A stretch of DNA of 64,000 nucleotides from Candidatus Zixiibacteriota bacterium (GTDB lineage Bacteria > Zixibacteria > MSB-5A5 > GN15 > FEB-12). The position numbers were made by a program, and so were the translations under genes. Positions 51,836 to 61,395 of the stretch are shown one piece after another. The stretch spans positions 1 to 64,000 of the forward strand of contig JAHOYZ010000001.1 of the NCBI GenBank assembly GCA_019038695.1, read 5' to 3'. The notes beneath the pieces were generated by a model. That model saw nothing but the letters and a program-made list of their open reading frames with translations. It was not told where the DNA came from and did no database searches. Within the stretch, counting starts at the first letter, position 1. Each line of letters begins with the position of its first letter.

Positions 51836-53671
51836 TTAGGTCACAACCTGGGCTGAAACTCCTGAATTAGTATTGTCTTGGTCTGGTGTTGGAATCATGG
51901 GTAGAATGACAGAAAACACCGTCCGCTGATTCGCCTCCGATGTGACCGTTAGTCTTCCCCCGTGCAGATCGACAATCTTGCTAGCCAGCGACAGCCCCAG
52001 GCCTGTACCAGCCGCTCTTGATGAGAAAAAGGGAGTGAATATTTTGTCCAGGTTCTCAATCGGGATGCCACAGCCGTTGTCAGAAACCTCAATGATTACA
52101 TTCCCATCCGCTTCGCTGACCTCAATAAGCACCTCTCCCCCATCAGGACCATACGCCAGCGCAGCGTTTTCAATCAGGTTCCCCAGTACTTGTTTGAACA
52201 GAAGAGCATCAAGTATTACTGTCAACTGCATATCAGCTTCTATGCGGAACCGGATAGCCGTTAAATCCTGACGCACTTGAAACGAACTAACTACATCGAA
52301 TACGAGATCAGCCAACACCTCAGGGAAACCGTTTATTTGCAATGGACGGGCATATTGCAGGAAACACTCGAGCAGATCCTGTGCCTCAGCAGCTTCAGCA
52401 ATGAGAGCCGCGACGCTGTCCTCAACGGTGTCTTTTTGGTCAAGTCGCTTTTTTAGAAGCGTCAGGTAGCCTGATATGGCTCCCATCGAATTCCGCAGTT
52501 GATGAGCCAGACCTCCAGCCAGCTCTCCCAACGCGGCCATTCGTTCTTTTACCTCAAGTTCAGTGCGCAACTGCGTAACCTCACTCAGGTTATTTAGCAA
52601 CAGTGACACTCCCAGCGGCTGGTCGTTTCCTCCACAGATAACCGATGTGGATACTCCAACTGTAAGATGACGTCCGTCCGGGCCGGTCATATCCGTTTCC
52701 TGGTAATCAGTCGCCGTCAGATCTTTCAGACTCATCGAAACCGCTGACGATATCACCGATCCGTCAGGGATTACCGTCCCATAGGCCTTTCCAATACAAC
52801 CTTCGATTGTCACCCCCAGCATACTCTCGGCCGCATCATTGACAGTTACAATGTTGCCTTCAAGATCAAACGTGACAATGCCGGAGCGTATCGATTGCAG
52901 CAGGTACTTGTTGAACTGCTCAAGTGAGTCTGCCTTCTGCCTGATGATCTCATTCAGACGCAGAAGTTGCTGTTCCTGTTTCCTGAGTTCATGAATAACC
53001 CGGCGATATTCCTCGACAACTGCATCGGCGTCGTCCTCACCGGCATCAAGCGACCGACCCGCATGTTTCGCCTCAAGCTTTAGTTTGCGAAGTGGGGAGA
53101 ATATGATTTTTGATAATAGCAGGTAAATTCCGATCAGGACAATTACTACTACTACTCCCATCGTAGCCACCAATCGCTGACTATCATCAAGATAGGCCAG
53201 TTCGACATCCTCCCGGGACAGGATCAATAAATTGTAGCGATTACCGGGAATAGGGCTGACAAGGAAATATTGGTCATTACTCCCTCGCGTCAAACTTTGA
53301 TATTCCGATGTGAAGAGCTTCTCAGCCAGGTCGTGCATATCTGCAACAGGCAACTTCTGAGCAACAACACGGAACCACTTGAGTCTTGCTTCTCTGGTCC
53401 CGTCAGCTGGTCTGGTAGGGAAGATACAAATCCTGCTGAGTTGAAAGGTCCGTTTGAGTTGCGCTTCCTGTTCAGCGTTCAGGTGTGGCTCTGCCATACT
53501 GGGTAAGGCGCGTCCGATAACTACTGCGGCAGATTCCATGCTGGAGGTAAGCGATTCGCGTTTGGCTTCACGAGTTCGATAGATGACCAGGTTGGATAGG
53601 AAACTCAGGAACACCAGGGCGAGAATGATTGCCAGCAAGCCCAGGTGTACTTCCGATTCGTACCGTTTCAT
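51836..53671 (-). CDS. PAS-containing sensor histidine kinase, membrane-bound (NtrB-like core)
   Basis: 611 residues from the ATG at 53671. Two transmembrane helices (LGLLAIILALVFLSFLSNLV near residue 10 and VVVVIVLIGIYLLLSKIIF near 180) flank a periplasmic sensor of about 130 residues. A linker, a PAS domain (about 250-365: RSGIVTFDLEGNIVTVNDAAESMLGVT), HisKA with H390 in GGLAHQLRNSMGAISGY, and HATPase_c (NLIENAALAYGPDG, DNGCGIPIENLD, GTGLGLSLASKIV) follow. No response regulator is adjacent. The gene follows the prepilin peptidase gene by 54 bases on the same strand, so a tie to pilus control is conceivable but unproven. Confidence 0.88.
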   Translation of the reverse strand: MKRYESEVHLGLLAIILALVFLSFLSNLVIYRTREAKRESLTSSMESAAVVIGRALPSMAEPHLNAEQEAQLKRTFQLSRICIFPTRPADGTREARLKWFRVVAQKLPVADMHDLAEKLFTSEYQSLTRGSNDQYFLVSPIPGNRYNLLILSREDVELAYLDDSQRLVATMGVVVVIVLIGIYLLLSKIIFSPLRKLKLEAKHAGRSLDAGEDDADAVVEEYRRVIHELRKQEQQLLRLNEIIRQKADSLEQFNKYLLQSIRSGIVTFDLEGNIVTVNDAAESMLGVTIEGCIGKAYGTVIPDGSVISSAVSMSLKDLTATDYQETDMTGPDGRHLTVGVSTSVICGGNDQPLGVSLLLNNLSEVTQLRTELEVKERMAALGELAGGLAHQLRNSMGAISGYLTLLKKRLDQKDTVEDSVAALIAEAAEAQDLLECFLQYARPLQINGFPEVLADLVFDVVSSFQVRQDLTAIRFRIEADMQLTVILDALLFKQVLGNLIENAALAYGPDGGEVLIEVSEADGNVIIEVSDNGCGIPIENLDKIFTPFFSSRAAGTGLGLSLASKIVDLHGGRLTVTSEANQRTVFSVILPMIPTPDQDNTNSGVSAQVVT

Positions 53672-53724
53672 TGTGCCGCCCATATCAACCCCATCAAATC
53701 GTTGCGGTTAATGTCGTCGCGACA

Positions 53725-54513
53725 TCACCACGGAGTAACACCAACGACCGTTACTAGATACCAATGGATGATACGATCGCCAAATATGATAGCCACCACC
53801 GCCGCCGAAGCCAGAAACGGACCAAACGGAATCATTCGCGTTTCGCGCAGTCGAGATGAAAAACACATTACCGCCAACGATACCACCAGCCCGATCGCAG
53901 CGGATCCGAAAAACACAAAGATGACTTTCTGCCACCCAAGAAACGCTCCCAGCATACCGGCCATTTTGATGTCGCCCCCGCCCATCGACTCTTTCTTGAA
54001 CAACCAATCACCCAAAAGCGCCACCAGGTACAGCGACCCTCCTCCCGCCACCAACCCGATGATGGCGCTGAGAATCCCGATTCCGTCCGGCCGCATCGAC
54101 ACAGCCAGCCCGACAATCATACCGGGAAGAGTTATGGAATCAGGAATGATCCGGTGATCCAGGTCAATGAAAAAAATGACGACCAACGCGGAGGCCAGGA
54201 CTGCCAATATCAGAAAATCTAACGACATCCCCTCTTGTCGGAAGAAATACAAATAGAGCGCTGCATTGAGCAACTCTACTATAGGATATCGCATTGAGAT
54301 TGATTCCTGACAGAACGCACATTTCCCTCGCAGGCAAAGATAGCTCAGAACGGGGATATTGTGGTACCACTTGAGTTGTTGACCACAGGCGGTGCAGGCC
54401 GAACGACCAGACACGAATTTCTTGCCGAGCGGAAGGCGATAGATCAGCACATTAAGAAACGATCCTATCACCAGCCCGAACAGGCCGATCCAAATCGGTA
54501 GTAGTAGTTCCAT
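53725..54513 (-). CDS. Prepilin peptidase/N-methyltransferase (PilD/GspO)
   Basis: 262 residues, polytopic with about seven helices. The N-terminal cytoplasmic domain has the tetracysteine CTACGQQLKWYHNIP...CAFC needed for the methyltransferase part. The aspartyl protease residues are in FFIDLDHRIIPDSITLPGM and in MGGGDIKMAGMLGAFLGW, the GxGD-type second aspartate. It cleaves the leaders before F in GFTLIEL-type prepilins, such as those at 20481 and 20920, 33 kb away, and no other prepilin peptidase lies in the window. Confidence 0.93.
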   Translation of the reverse strand: MELLLPIWIGLFGLVIGSFLNVLIYRLPLGKKFVSGRSACTACGQQLKWYHNIPVLSYLCLRGKCAFCQESISMRYPIVELLNAALYLYFFRQEGMSLDFLILAVLASALVVIFFIDLDHRIIPDSITLPGMIVGLAVSMRPDGIGILSAIIGLVAGGGSLYLVALLGDWLFKKESMGGGDIKMAGMLGAFLGWQKVIFVFFGSAAIGLVVSLAVMCFSSRLRETRMIPFGPFLASAAVVAIIFGDRIIHWYLVTVVGVTPW

Positions 54514-54540
54514 AGCTTTAAGTATCGGAAACAGGCGGGA

Positions 54541-55290
54541 TTATCTCAACTCACCCACAGCATTCATCACCAGGGCACAGACAGCTGGTCCGGCAGTCTC
54601 CGTGCGCAGGATACGCGTACCCAGTCTGGTGGGGGTGAATCCGGCACGTATCGCAAACTGGTATTCATCGTCTGAAAATCCGGACTCAGGACCAACGAGC
54701 AGGTACGCCCGCTGATAGTCAGAGTTTATACTCAAATTATCGAAAGATGACACGCTCGGGTCGGGATGAAAAATCAAGCTCAGGCTTCCCGGCTCGACCT
54801 GTGGGAGGAAATCCACCACCGATGTAGGCGTCGAGATATTGGGTAGATATGACCGGCGACATTGCTTTAGCGCCGCCAGGGCAACTTTCTCCCAACGCTT
54901 CAGGCGCGACGCAAGACGCTTGGGATCATCAAATCTCATCTTTGTCTTGTTGGTGACCAAAGGCACAAAGCGTCTGACTCCCAACTGTGTTCCCTTATCA
55001 ATAATCTCGTCAAACTTACTCCCGACAGAAAGTCCAACCGCCAGAGTAAGATGGATCGACGGCTCCCCATAATGTCGCGTTTCAGAATGGATGCCAACCG
55101 TGACCTTTTTCGAACGTGGACCACCAGTTAGTTCACCTCGAAAAGCAGTACCAATTCCATCCACGACGATCACCGGTGTTCCCTTACTGAGGCGCAAAAC
55201 CGACTGGGCGTGCCTGCCTTCTGCGGCCGATAACTCAATGATGTCCCCGGTTCGATTCTGGGGCGGCGCATAGAAAAGCGGTGGCAACAA
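54541..55290 (-). CDS. rsmE: 16S rRNA (uracil-1498-N3)-methyltransferase
   Basis: 249 residues. An N-terminal PUA-like domain (FYAPPQNRTGDIIELSAAEGRHAQSVLRL) precedes the SPOUT methyltransferase knot with KFDEIIDKGTQLGVRRFVPL, LLVGPESGFSDDEY and LGTRILRTETAGPAV, the S-adenosylmethionine pocket. The start is a TTG at 55290, supported by AAGGAG seven bases upstream; a second TTG follows directly. It begins two bases after prmA ends, the conserved prmA-rsmE order downstream of dnaJ. Confidence 0.93.
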   Translation of the reverse strand: MLPPLFYAPPQNRTGDIIELSAAEGRHAQSVLRLSKGTPVIVVDGIGTAFRGELTGGPRSKKVTVGIHSETRHYGEPSIHLTLAVGLSVGSKFDEIIDKGTQLGVRRFVPLVTNKTKMRFDDPKRLASRLKRWEKVALAALKQCRRSYLPNISTPTSVVDFLPQVEPGSLSLIFHPDPSVSSFDNLSINSDYQRAYLLVGPESGFSDDEYQFAIRAGFTPTRLGTRILRTETAGPAVCALVMNAVGELR

Positions 55291-55291
55291 A

Positions 55292-56197
55292 TTAGCACTC
55301 CTTCTGTACGATAATGGTTCGCCACTCGTTGTCCGGATAGATATCGACTTCGGAAAAATCGTGTGCCTTCAGAGCAGAGGATACTTCATTGACATCCTGC
55401 TCCAACAGGCCTGACAAGACGAGCATTCCTGGTGAAGACGTCAGTGAGACCAGATCATCGAGCATTTCGAGAACAGTCACTTTGATGATGTTGGCACAGA
55501 CGAAATCATATGGCTCGTCGCCTCGACATTTTTCGATGGATCCAAACAGGATGTTATTGGGAGCAGTAATCCTGTTGGCGATAACATTCTCACGGCAATT
55601 CTCTATCGCCACCACATCGTAATCAATCGCTTTAATATACGACGCCCCCATCTTGTCAGCCAGAATGGAGAGAATCCCGGAGCCACATCCCATATCGAGA
55701 AACCGTGCGTCCGGTTTGAAGTATTTCCGCAGAACGATCATACAGGATCGGGTCGTCTCATGCGTACCAGAACCAAAAGCCATCCTGGGTTCAATTATAA
55801 TCTGATAGCGCGTTTGGGGTACATCGGTAATCCAGGGCGGAACAATTGTGATGTCATCGGCAACGATCACCGGCAACACCGACTTTCGGTATTCTTCTTC
55901 CCACATCCGGTGGACAATCGTCCGGCTCGTGATCTCCGGGGCGATGGGCATATTATCCCCAACCAGACCATTAACATAGGATGCCAACTGTGCTCGTTGC
56001 TGGTCAGTCTCGTCGGGGTTAACATAGAATATCACCGTCGTGACATCGCAGTCTTCCTCGTCCTCAAGGACAAGCCCATTAGATATTTCTTCGGATATAA
56101 TAAAATCGCACACGGCATCTACATGGCATGGTGGCAATTCTACTCGTAGTTCGGTCAGCCTGCTCTCATCTTTGTCGTGGGGCTTAGGCAAAACCAT
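55292..56197 (-). CDS. prmA: Ribosomal protein L11 methyltransferase
   Basis: 301 residues. The N-terminal recognition domain (about 1-105) is followed by the class I methyltransferase. Motifs include RMAFGSGTHETTRSCMIVL, the SAM-binding DMGCGSGILSILADKMGA, and DFVCANI in the position of the N(I/V)L motif. It trimethylates L11. I start at the ATG at 56197, since the frame upstream only offers a TTG without a ribosome site. It lies between dnaJ and rsmE. Confidence 0.92.
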   Translation of the reverse strand: MVLPKPHDKDESRLTELRVELPPCHVDAVCDFIISEEISNGLVLEDEEDCDVTTVIFYVNPDETDQQRAQLASYVNGLVGDNMPIAPEITSRTIVHRMWEEEYRKSVLPVIVADDITIVPPWITDVPQTRYQIIIEPRMAFGSGTHETTRSCMIVLRKYFKPDARFLDMGCGSGILSILADKMGASYIKAIDYDVVAIENCRENVIANRITAPNNILFGSIEKCRGDEPYDFVCANIIKVTVLEMLDDLVSLTSSPGMLVLSGLLEQDVNEVSSALKAHDFSEVDIYPDNEWRTIIVQKEC

Positions 56198-56246
56198 AGT
56201 GGTCGGGGCTTGTCTCAATCAATAGGCTGCTGCTGTAAGAACTGAT

Positions 56247-57413
56247 TCAAACTCCCAACGTCTCCCTCAATTTGGAAAAGAACGACTTACCGCCGGTTGG
56301 AGCCGTAAACGACTCCGAGGAGGACAGCTTCTCAAGCATGTTCTTGTCCTCTGTCCGCAACTTGGTCGGCACCCACACTGTGATCTGTACCAACTGATCA
56401 CCGCTGCCGTTACGATGCAGATGTGGGATACCCTTACCACGCATCTTGAGTACTTTGCCCGGTTGAGTACCGGCCGGTATCCGCAATTGCACATCACCCC
56501 ACAAAGAGGGAACCGAAACGACTCCGCCCAGAGCGGCCGTGGTGAAAGAAATGGGTAACTCGCAAACGATGTTGCCACCGCGACGGGTAAAGAACTCATG
56601 TTCACTTTCTTCGAACACGGCTATAACATCTCCCGGTTCACCGTTGCCGGGAGCAACGTTACCCATGCTGTCTACAGTCATGTAATTGCCGCTGGACACA
56701 CCCGGCGGAATCTTGATCTTGATCATACTGGTACCGCGCACACGACCTTCGCCACCACAGGTGCGACAGGGGTCAGAGATTACCTCACCAACTCCGCGAC
56801 ACATGTTGCAGGCTGTAACCTGTTGGACCGTTCCCAGGATCGTTCGGGAAAGTGTACGTACGCGACCAGCCCCTTTACACTGAGGGCAGGTCTTTTTGCT
56901 CGATCCGGTCGCCACTCCACTGCCACCACAGTCATCACACTTGACAAGACGTTTCACGCGCAGAGATTTCTCAATACCGGTTGCAATCTCCTCCAACGTC
57001 AACTCGATACGCACCCGAAGATCTTCACCACGGTTGCGTTGCCGTCGTCCACCGCCACCCATACCGAACAAATCGTCGAAGATTGATCCCCCGGCTCCAC
57101 CTCCGGCCCCACCGAAGTTGTTCATAAAAGCGCGCAGAGCGTCACCAATATCAAAGCCACCCTCGAATCCACCAAAACCTCCCCCCTGACCAAGGCCGGC
57201 ATGACCAAACTGGTCATATTGCTGCCGCTTCTGGTCATCCTTGAGAACTTCGTAGGCCTCTGTAGCTTCTTTGAATCGCTCCTCAGCGGAAGCATCTCCC
57301 GGATTGCGGTCAGGATGATTCTTCATGGCCAGCTTACGATAAGCCGCCTTGATCTCATCCTCAGCTGCGCCTCGGTCAAGTCCGAGGACTTCATAGTAGT
57401 CGCGTTGTGTCAT
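56247..57413 (-). CDS. dnaJ: Chaperone DnaJ
   Basis: 388 residues with full type I architecture. The J domain (1-70) has HPD in NHPDRNPGD, and a Gly/Phe-rich region follows (about 75-125). The four zinc repeats are CDDCGGSG, CPQCKGAG, CNMCRGVG and CRTCGGEG (about 150-220). The C-terminal substrate domains end the chain. It stimulates the ATPase of DnaK, encoded 7 bases upstream in the same operon. Confidence 0.97.
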   Translation of the reverse strand: MTQRDYYEVLGLDRGAAEDEIKAAYRKLAMKNHPDRNPGDASAEERFKEATEAYEVLKDDQKRQQYDQFGHAGLGQGGGFGGFEGGFDIGDALRAFMNNFGGAGGGAGGSIFDDLFGMGGGGRRQRNRGEDLRVRIELTLEEIATGIEKSLRVKRLVKCDDCGGSGVATGSSKKTCPQCKGAGRVRTLSRTILGTVQQVTACNMCRGVGEVISDPCRTCGGEGRVRGTSMIKIKIPPGVSSGNYMTVDSMGNVAPGNGEPGDVIAVFEESEHEFFTRRGGNIVCELPISFTTAALGGVVSVPSLWGDVQLRIPAGTQPGKVLKMRGKGIPHLHRNGSGDQLVQITVWVPTKLRTEDKNMLEKLSSSESFTAPTGGKSFFSKLRETLGV

Positions 57414-57420
57414 TGATCAG

Positions 57421-59364
57421 CTATTTCTTGTCGTCGTCGACAACCTCAAACTCAGCATCGACGGCACCTTCGGGTTTGGGTTCCTCGCCGGGAGTTTCTT
57501 CGCCTGATGGCTCAGGTTCGGCACCCGGTTGTTCGCCGGCAGCGGCCTGTTGCTCGGCCTGCGCCTGCTTGTACATCTCCTCGGCCAACTTGTGTGACGC
57601 AGTCGTGAGAGCTTCTTTGGCAGTGTTGATGACTTCAACTGATTCACTGGCAAGAGAGTCCTTCAACGCCTGGACAGCTTCTTCAATATTGGTCTTCTCT
57701 TCCTTGGATACCTTGTCACCATGCTCCTTGAGGGTTTTCTCAGTTTGATAGACGAGTTGGTCCGCCTCATTGCGAGCCTTAATCAAATCCGCCTTCTTGC
57801 TGTCCTCTTCCGCATTCTTCTCGGCATCCTGAACCATGCGTTCAATCTCCTGATCCGAGAGACTGGACGACACTTCAATCTTGATCGATTGCTCTGTACC
57901 GGTCGCCTTGTCTTTGGCGCTGACATTGACAATACCGTTGGCGTCAATATCAAACGTTACTTCAATCTGAGGCATCCCCCGTGGCGCTGCCGGGATTCCA
58001 ACCAGATCGAACCGACCAAGAGTGCGGTTGTCCACAGCCATCTGGCGTTCACCCTGAAGAACATGAATTGACACCGCCGGCTGGTTGTCAGCAGCAGTCG
58101 AGAATATCTGCGACTTGTGAGTCGGAATGGTGCTGTTGCGCTCGATGAGTCTCGTCAAAACACCGCCGAGAGTTTCGATCCCCAGAGACAAAGGTGTCAC
58201 GTCGAGAAGAACGATATCCTTGTCGTCCATCTCACCACCCATGATGCCGGCCTGAATTGCGGCCCCGGCAGCAACGACCTCATCCGGGTTAACCCCCTTG
58301 TGAGGCTCCTTGCCAAACACTTCCTTTACGACTTCAATTATTCGTGGCATTCTTGTCATGCCACCAACCAGAACCACTTCATCGATTTCGCCGGTCGTCA
58401 TTTTGGCATCCGCCAGAGCGGCCCGACATGGGTCCATAGTGCGCTGTACAAGCGCGTCGGTAAGTTGTTCGAACTTCGCTCGACTGAGCGTCAAGTCCAG
58501 ATGCTTAGGACCAGATTGATCGGCGGTCACAAACGGCAGGTTGATATTGGTCTGCATTGTGGACGAAAGCTCCACCTTGGCCTTCTCAGCCGCTTCCTTG
58601 AGCCGCTGGAGAGCCATTCGGTCATTACGGAGGTCAATGCCCTGGGTCTTTTTGAACTCGTCAGCCATCCAGTCAATGATCGCCTGATCGAAGTCGTCAC
58701 CACCCAGATGCGTGTCGCCGTTGGTCGCCTCAACCTCGAACACGCCATCGGCGATACTCAGGATTGAAATATCAAAAGTGCCGCCGCCAAGATCGAAAAC
58801 GGCCACTTTCTGCTTAATTTCACGTTGTAAGCCATACGAAAGTGAGGCAGCCGTTGGCTCGTTGATAATCCTCAGAACTTCCAAACCGGCAATACGGCCG
58901 GCATCCTTGGTAGCCTGACGTTGAGCGTCATTGAAATAGGCAGGGACCGTTATAACAGCCTGTTTAACCTCGCCGCCAAGATAGTTCTCTGCCGCCTGTT
59001 TTAGATAACCCAGTATCATCGCCGAGATTTCAGGCGGGTTATGCGTCTTGCCCTGGCTCTCGACCTCGACCGCTCCCTTGTCGTTAGCGACAACCTTATA
59101 AGGGACGATCTTCTCTTCAGACGAAACCTCAGAGAGCATACGACCCATAAAACGCTTGATTGAAAAAATCGTGTTCTCCGGGTTGGTCACTGCCTGACGT
59201 TTGGCTGCGGCACCTACCAGGCGCTCGCCATCTTTGGTGAAAGCAACTATCGAGGGCGTCGTACGTGCCCCTTCCTGATTGGGAATAATGATCGGTTCCT
59301 GACCCTCAAGAACCGCCACGCACGAATTCGTCGTGCCCAGATCAATGCCAATAATCTTGCCCAT
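57421..59364 (-). CDS. dnaK: Chaperone DnaK (Hsp70)
   Basis: 647 residues, normal length. Nucleotide-binding domain: [49 protein letters not shown] and [10 protein letters not shown]. The interdomain linker [16 protein letters not shown] is present. A substrate domain and helical lid end in EFEVVDDD. A stretch rich in Ala, Gln, Glu and Pro precedes the terminal motif. AGGAG lies 10 bases before the ATG. Third gene of hrcA-grpE-dnaK-dnaJ. Confidence 0.97.
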   Translation of the reverse strand: MGKIIGIDLGTTNSCVAVLEGQEPIIIPNQEGARTTPSIVAFTKDGERLVGAAAKRQAVTNPENTIFSIKRFMGRMLSEVSSEEKIVPYKVVANDKGAVEVESQGKTHNPPEISAMILGYLKQAAENYLGGEVKQAVITVPAYFNDAQRQATKDAGRIAGLEVLRIINEPTAASLSYGLQREIKQKVAVFDLGGGTFDISILSIADGVFEVEATNGDTHLGGDDFDQAIIDWMADEFKKTQGIDLRNDRMALQRLKEAAEKAKVELSSTMQTNINLPFVTADQSGPKHLDLTLSRAKFEQLTDALVQRTMDPCRAALADAKMTTGEIDEVVLVGGMTRMPRIIEVVKEVFGKEPHKGVNPDEVVAAGAAIQAGIMGGEMDDKDIVLLDVTPLSLGIETLGGVLTRLIERNSTIPTHKSQIFSTAADNQPAVSIHVLQGERQMAVDNRTLGRFDLVGIPAAPRGMPQIEVTFDIDANGIVNVSAKDKATGTEQSIKIEVSSSLSDQEIERMVQDAEKNAEEDSKKADLIKARNEADQLVYQTEKTLKEHGDKVSKEEKTNIEEAVQALKDSLASESVEVINTAKEALTTASHKLAEEMYKQAQAEQQAAAGEQPGAEPEPSGEETPGEEPKPEGAVDAEFEVVDDDKK

Positions 59365-59441
59365 CGTTTGGACTCTCCTGTATCAGTCTTAGCCTATTTG
59401 TTTTCAGACATCATCATCCGCCCAGCCGGTCGGAAGAACTA

Positions 59442-60050
59442 TCACTTTTCATCTTTCTTCTTTTCATCCACCACGCCCATACTCACACCTACCTTGGCAT
59501 GACGAAGAACATGCTGTCCAAGGCGGTATCCCTTACTCATCTCGATTGCCACCAACCCCTCCTCATAATCCTCAGAAGGAACCTGCATCATCGCTTCGTG
59601 CAGATTGGGATCGAACTTTTCTCCCAGAGCTACAATCGGAGTCACTTCATATTTGTCCAGCAAAGTGGTCATCTGACCAAATATGAGTTCGGTACCCTCG
59701 CGAAATGCCTTCAAGTCAGTTTTCTTGTCCATATGCTCAAGCGCTCGTTCAAAACTGTCAGCAACTTCCAGCAGATCCAACAAGATACGCTCGGAAGCCA
59801 TACGGGTCATATTCTCATAGTTGCGAGCCATGCGCTTCTTGAAATTCTCAAACTCTGCAGCCGCCCGCAATAGCTTGTCTTCAAGTTCAGCCACCCGCCG
59901 AGAGAGCTTTTCTTCCTCGGTCAGTTCTTCTTCGGGTTCCTGTTCGGGAGAAGACTCCGCGTTCTCGCTCTCTTCTTCCACTACCTGATCATTATTCTCG
60001 TCGTTTGACACAGCTTCTTCGTTCGTAACCGCGTCTTTCTTATCCGCCAT
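59442..60050 (-). CDS. grpE: Nucleotide exchange factor GrpE
   Basis: 202 residues. A very acidic N-terminal tail of about 55 residues (NDENNDQVVEEESENAESSP) precedes the long dimerising coiled coil (RVAELEDKLLRAAAEFENFKKRM) and the beta domain that opens DnaK (FDPNLHEAMMQVPSED, ...LGQHVLRHAKVGVSMG). It promotes ADP release from DnaK. The gene starts three bases after hrcA ends. Confidence 0.96.
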   Translation of the reverse strand: MADKKDAVTNEEAVSNDENNDQVVEEESENAESSPEQEPEEELTEEEKLSRRVAELEDKLLRAAAEFENFKKRMARNYENMTRMASERILLDLLEVADSFERALEHMDKKTDLKAFREGTELIFGQMTTLLDKYEVTPIVALGEKFDPNLHEAMMQVPSEDYEEGLVAIEMSKGYRLGQHVLRHAKVGVSMGVVDEKKKDEK

Positions 60051-60053
60051 GAC

Positions 60054-61100
60054 TCAGTCTTCCTCTCTCGAATCCATTCCGGCCAGAACTTCTGTAATCG
60101 TCCTGGCGGTATAGTCAACCACCGACGCCAGTTTATTGTACGGCATCCGGGTCGGACCTACAATGCCGATCGTTCCGGCGATCTTGCCTACCCGATACGA
60201 TGATGTTACCAACGAGCAGCCCAGTATCTCCGAGAACTGATTTTCCTGCCCGATCGTTATTATCAGCCCCTCTTCACCTGCCTTTAGCAGGAACTCGCGA
60301 AGAACACTGCCATCTTCGACTAACTTGATAAGTTGCGATATCCGGTCAATATCCGCAAACTCCGGCTGGAGGAGCAAATTGTCAGCACCTGATACACGAA
60401 CATCACCCGGTCGATCCTCGGTCCAGATATGATCTTTGGAATCTACGATCAATTTAATAAGCCTTCCCCCTGCCGCAGCATCCACTAGCCGCTGGGAAAT
60501 CGTATCGCGAATAACACCCAGCGTAAGGCCAGCCAGTCGTTCATTGAGAACTGCCTCCACCTCGCGCAACGTCGATTCGGGGATTGACGTCTCTACTTCA
60601 ATAATGACACTCCGCGCCAGACCCGACCGGACCACAATCACCGCCATGATCCGCTCGTCGGAAATAGGAATCAACTCGACTCGTTTGAGAACACCCTCAT
60701 CGAAACGGGGCGCGATTGATACTCCGAGCTGATTTGTAATTTCACTGAGAATCCGCGATGTCTGACCCAGGATCGCATTGATGCCACGACCCTTAAGAAG
60801 AATCGTCTGCTTGATATGTTCCTTCTCGGCCTCAGTCAACTGCTCCGGCTGGACAAGATAATCAACATAAAAGCGGTACCCAAGATCGGTGGGAACCCTT
60901 CCCGCAGACGTATGAGGCTGCGAAATCAAACCCAGTTCCTCAAGGTCCTGAAGCGTATTTCGGATCGTTGCCGAGGATACACCCATCTCGAATTTGTTGG
61001 CAATAATCCGCGAACCAACCGGATCAGCCGAACTGATATAATAGTTAATCAGATTGGCAAGGACTCGTTTTTCTCGTTCGCTCAGATTCTCAAACGCCAT
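60054..61100 (-). CDS. hrcA: Heat-inducible transcription repressor HrcA
   Basis: 348 residues. The N-terminal winged helix has VLANLINYYISSADPVGSRIIANKF and SSATIRNTLQDLEELGLISQPHTSAGRVPTD, with the TSAGRxPT signature. GAF-like and dimerisation domains follow (ITIGQENQFSEILGCSLVTSSY, GTIGIVGPTRMPY). HrcA usually represses groE and dnaK operons by binding CIRCE. It is first in the operon, and a palindrome covers its own promoter (61127-61143). Confidence 0.96.
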   Translation of the reverse strand: MAFENLSEREKRVLANLINYYISSADPVGSRIIANKFEMGVSSATIRNTLQDLEELGLISQPHTSAGRVPTDLGYRFYVDYLVQPEQLTEAEKEHIKQTILLKGRGINAILGQTSRILSEITNQLGVSIAPRFDEGVLKRVELIPISDERIMAVIVVRSGLARSVIIEVETSIPESTLREVEAVLNERLAGLTLGVIRDTISQRLVDAAAGGRLIKLIVDSKDHIWTEDRPGDVRVSGADNLLLQPEFADIDRISQLIKLVEDGSVLREFLLKAGEEGLIITIGQENQFSEILGCSLVTSSYRVGKIAGTIGIVGPTRMPYNKLASVVDYTARTITEVLAGMDSREED

Positions 61101-61126
61101 AACAACTTACGTCCGCAATTGACACT

Positions 61127-61161
61127 ACTGCCATTATGGCAGTTATCTTGTCAGGTTGATA
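61127..61161 (-). promoter_or_regulatory. hrcA operon promoter with overlapping palindrome, probable operator
   Basis: A perfect palindrome ACTGCCAT-T-ATGGCAGT (61127-61143) covers a candidate -10, CATAAT on the minus strand (61138-61133). A weak -35, TATCAA (61161-61156), lies 17 bases upstream. Looser flanking arms TGACA (61120-61124) and TGTCA (61149-61153) surround it. No canonical CIRCE (TTAGCACTC-N9-GAGTGCTAA) is found between hrcA and the next gene. Confidence 0.5.
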
Positions 61162-61223
61162 ATTAATGTAAGGGTTTAAGTCTCTGAGTCAAGGAAAAAG
61201 GCAGGCATCCCTGTTTTCCAAAA

Positions 61224-61253
61224 GTGATTCTTCTTGTAGTGATTCTTCTTGTA
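61224..61253 (+). repeat. 15-bp tandem duplication
   Basis: GTGATTCTTCTTGTA occurs twice in direct succession, immediately before (and sharing its last GTA with) the REP-like unit at 61251. Confidence 0.7.
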
Positions 61254-61277
61254 GGGCAGGAGCCCTGTGCTCCTGCC
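61251..61277 (+). repeat. REP-like unit
   Basis: GTAGGGCAGGAGCC opens a perfect 9-bp hairpin: GGCAGGAGC (61255-61263), loop CCTGT, GCTCCTGCC (61269-61277). It closely matches the minus-strand unit starting at 38003 (GTAGGGCAAAACCC...GCTCCTGCC). Confidence 0.6.
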
Positions 61278-61395
61278 AACAAACATGAGTCACCCTGAGT
61301 GGACACAGAATGGTCATATAAGACAACTGCCACCCTTCAGGCGAGGGATGACAACTCTATATCTATTTGGTCAGCGCGCTACCCTTACGGGCACA

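Noticed and set aside
58117-58767. Plus-strand frame of 216 codons opposite dnaK
   Set aside because: Antisense frames opposite dnaK are a well-known artefact of its codon pattern; no ribosome site or protein features.
61224-61277. Repeat cluster considered as a CRISPR remnant
   Set aside because: Only two directly abutting 15-mers with no spacers, followed by a REP-type hairpin; no cas genes nearby.
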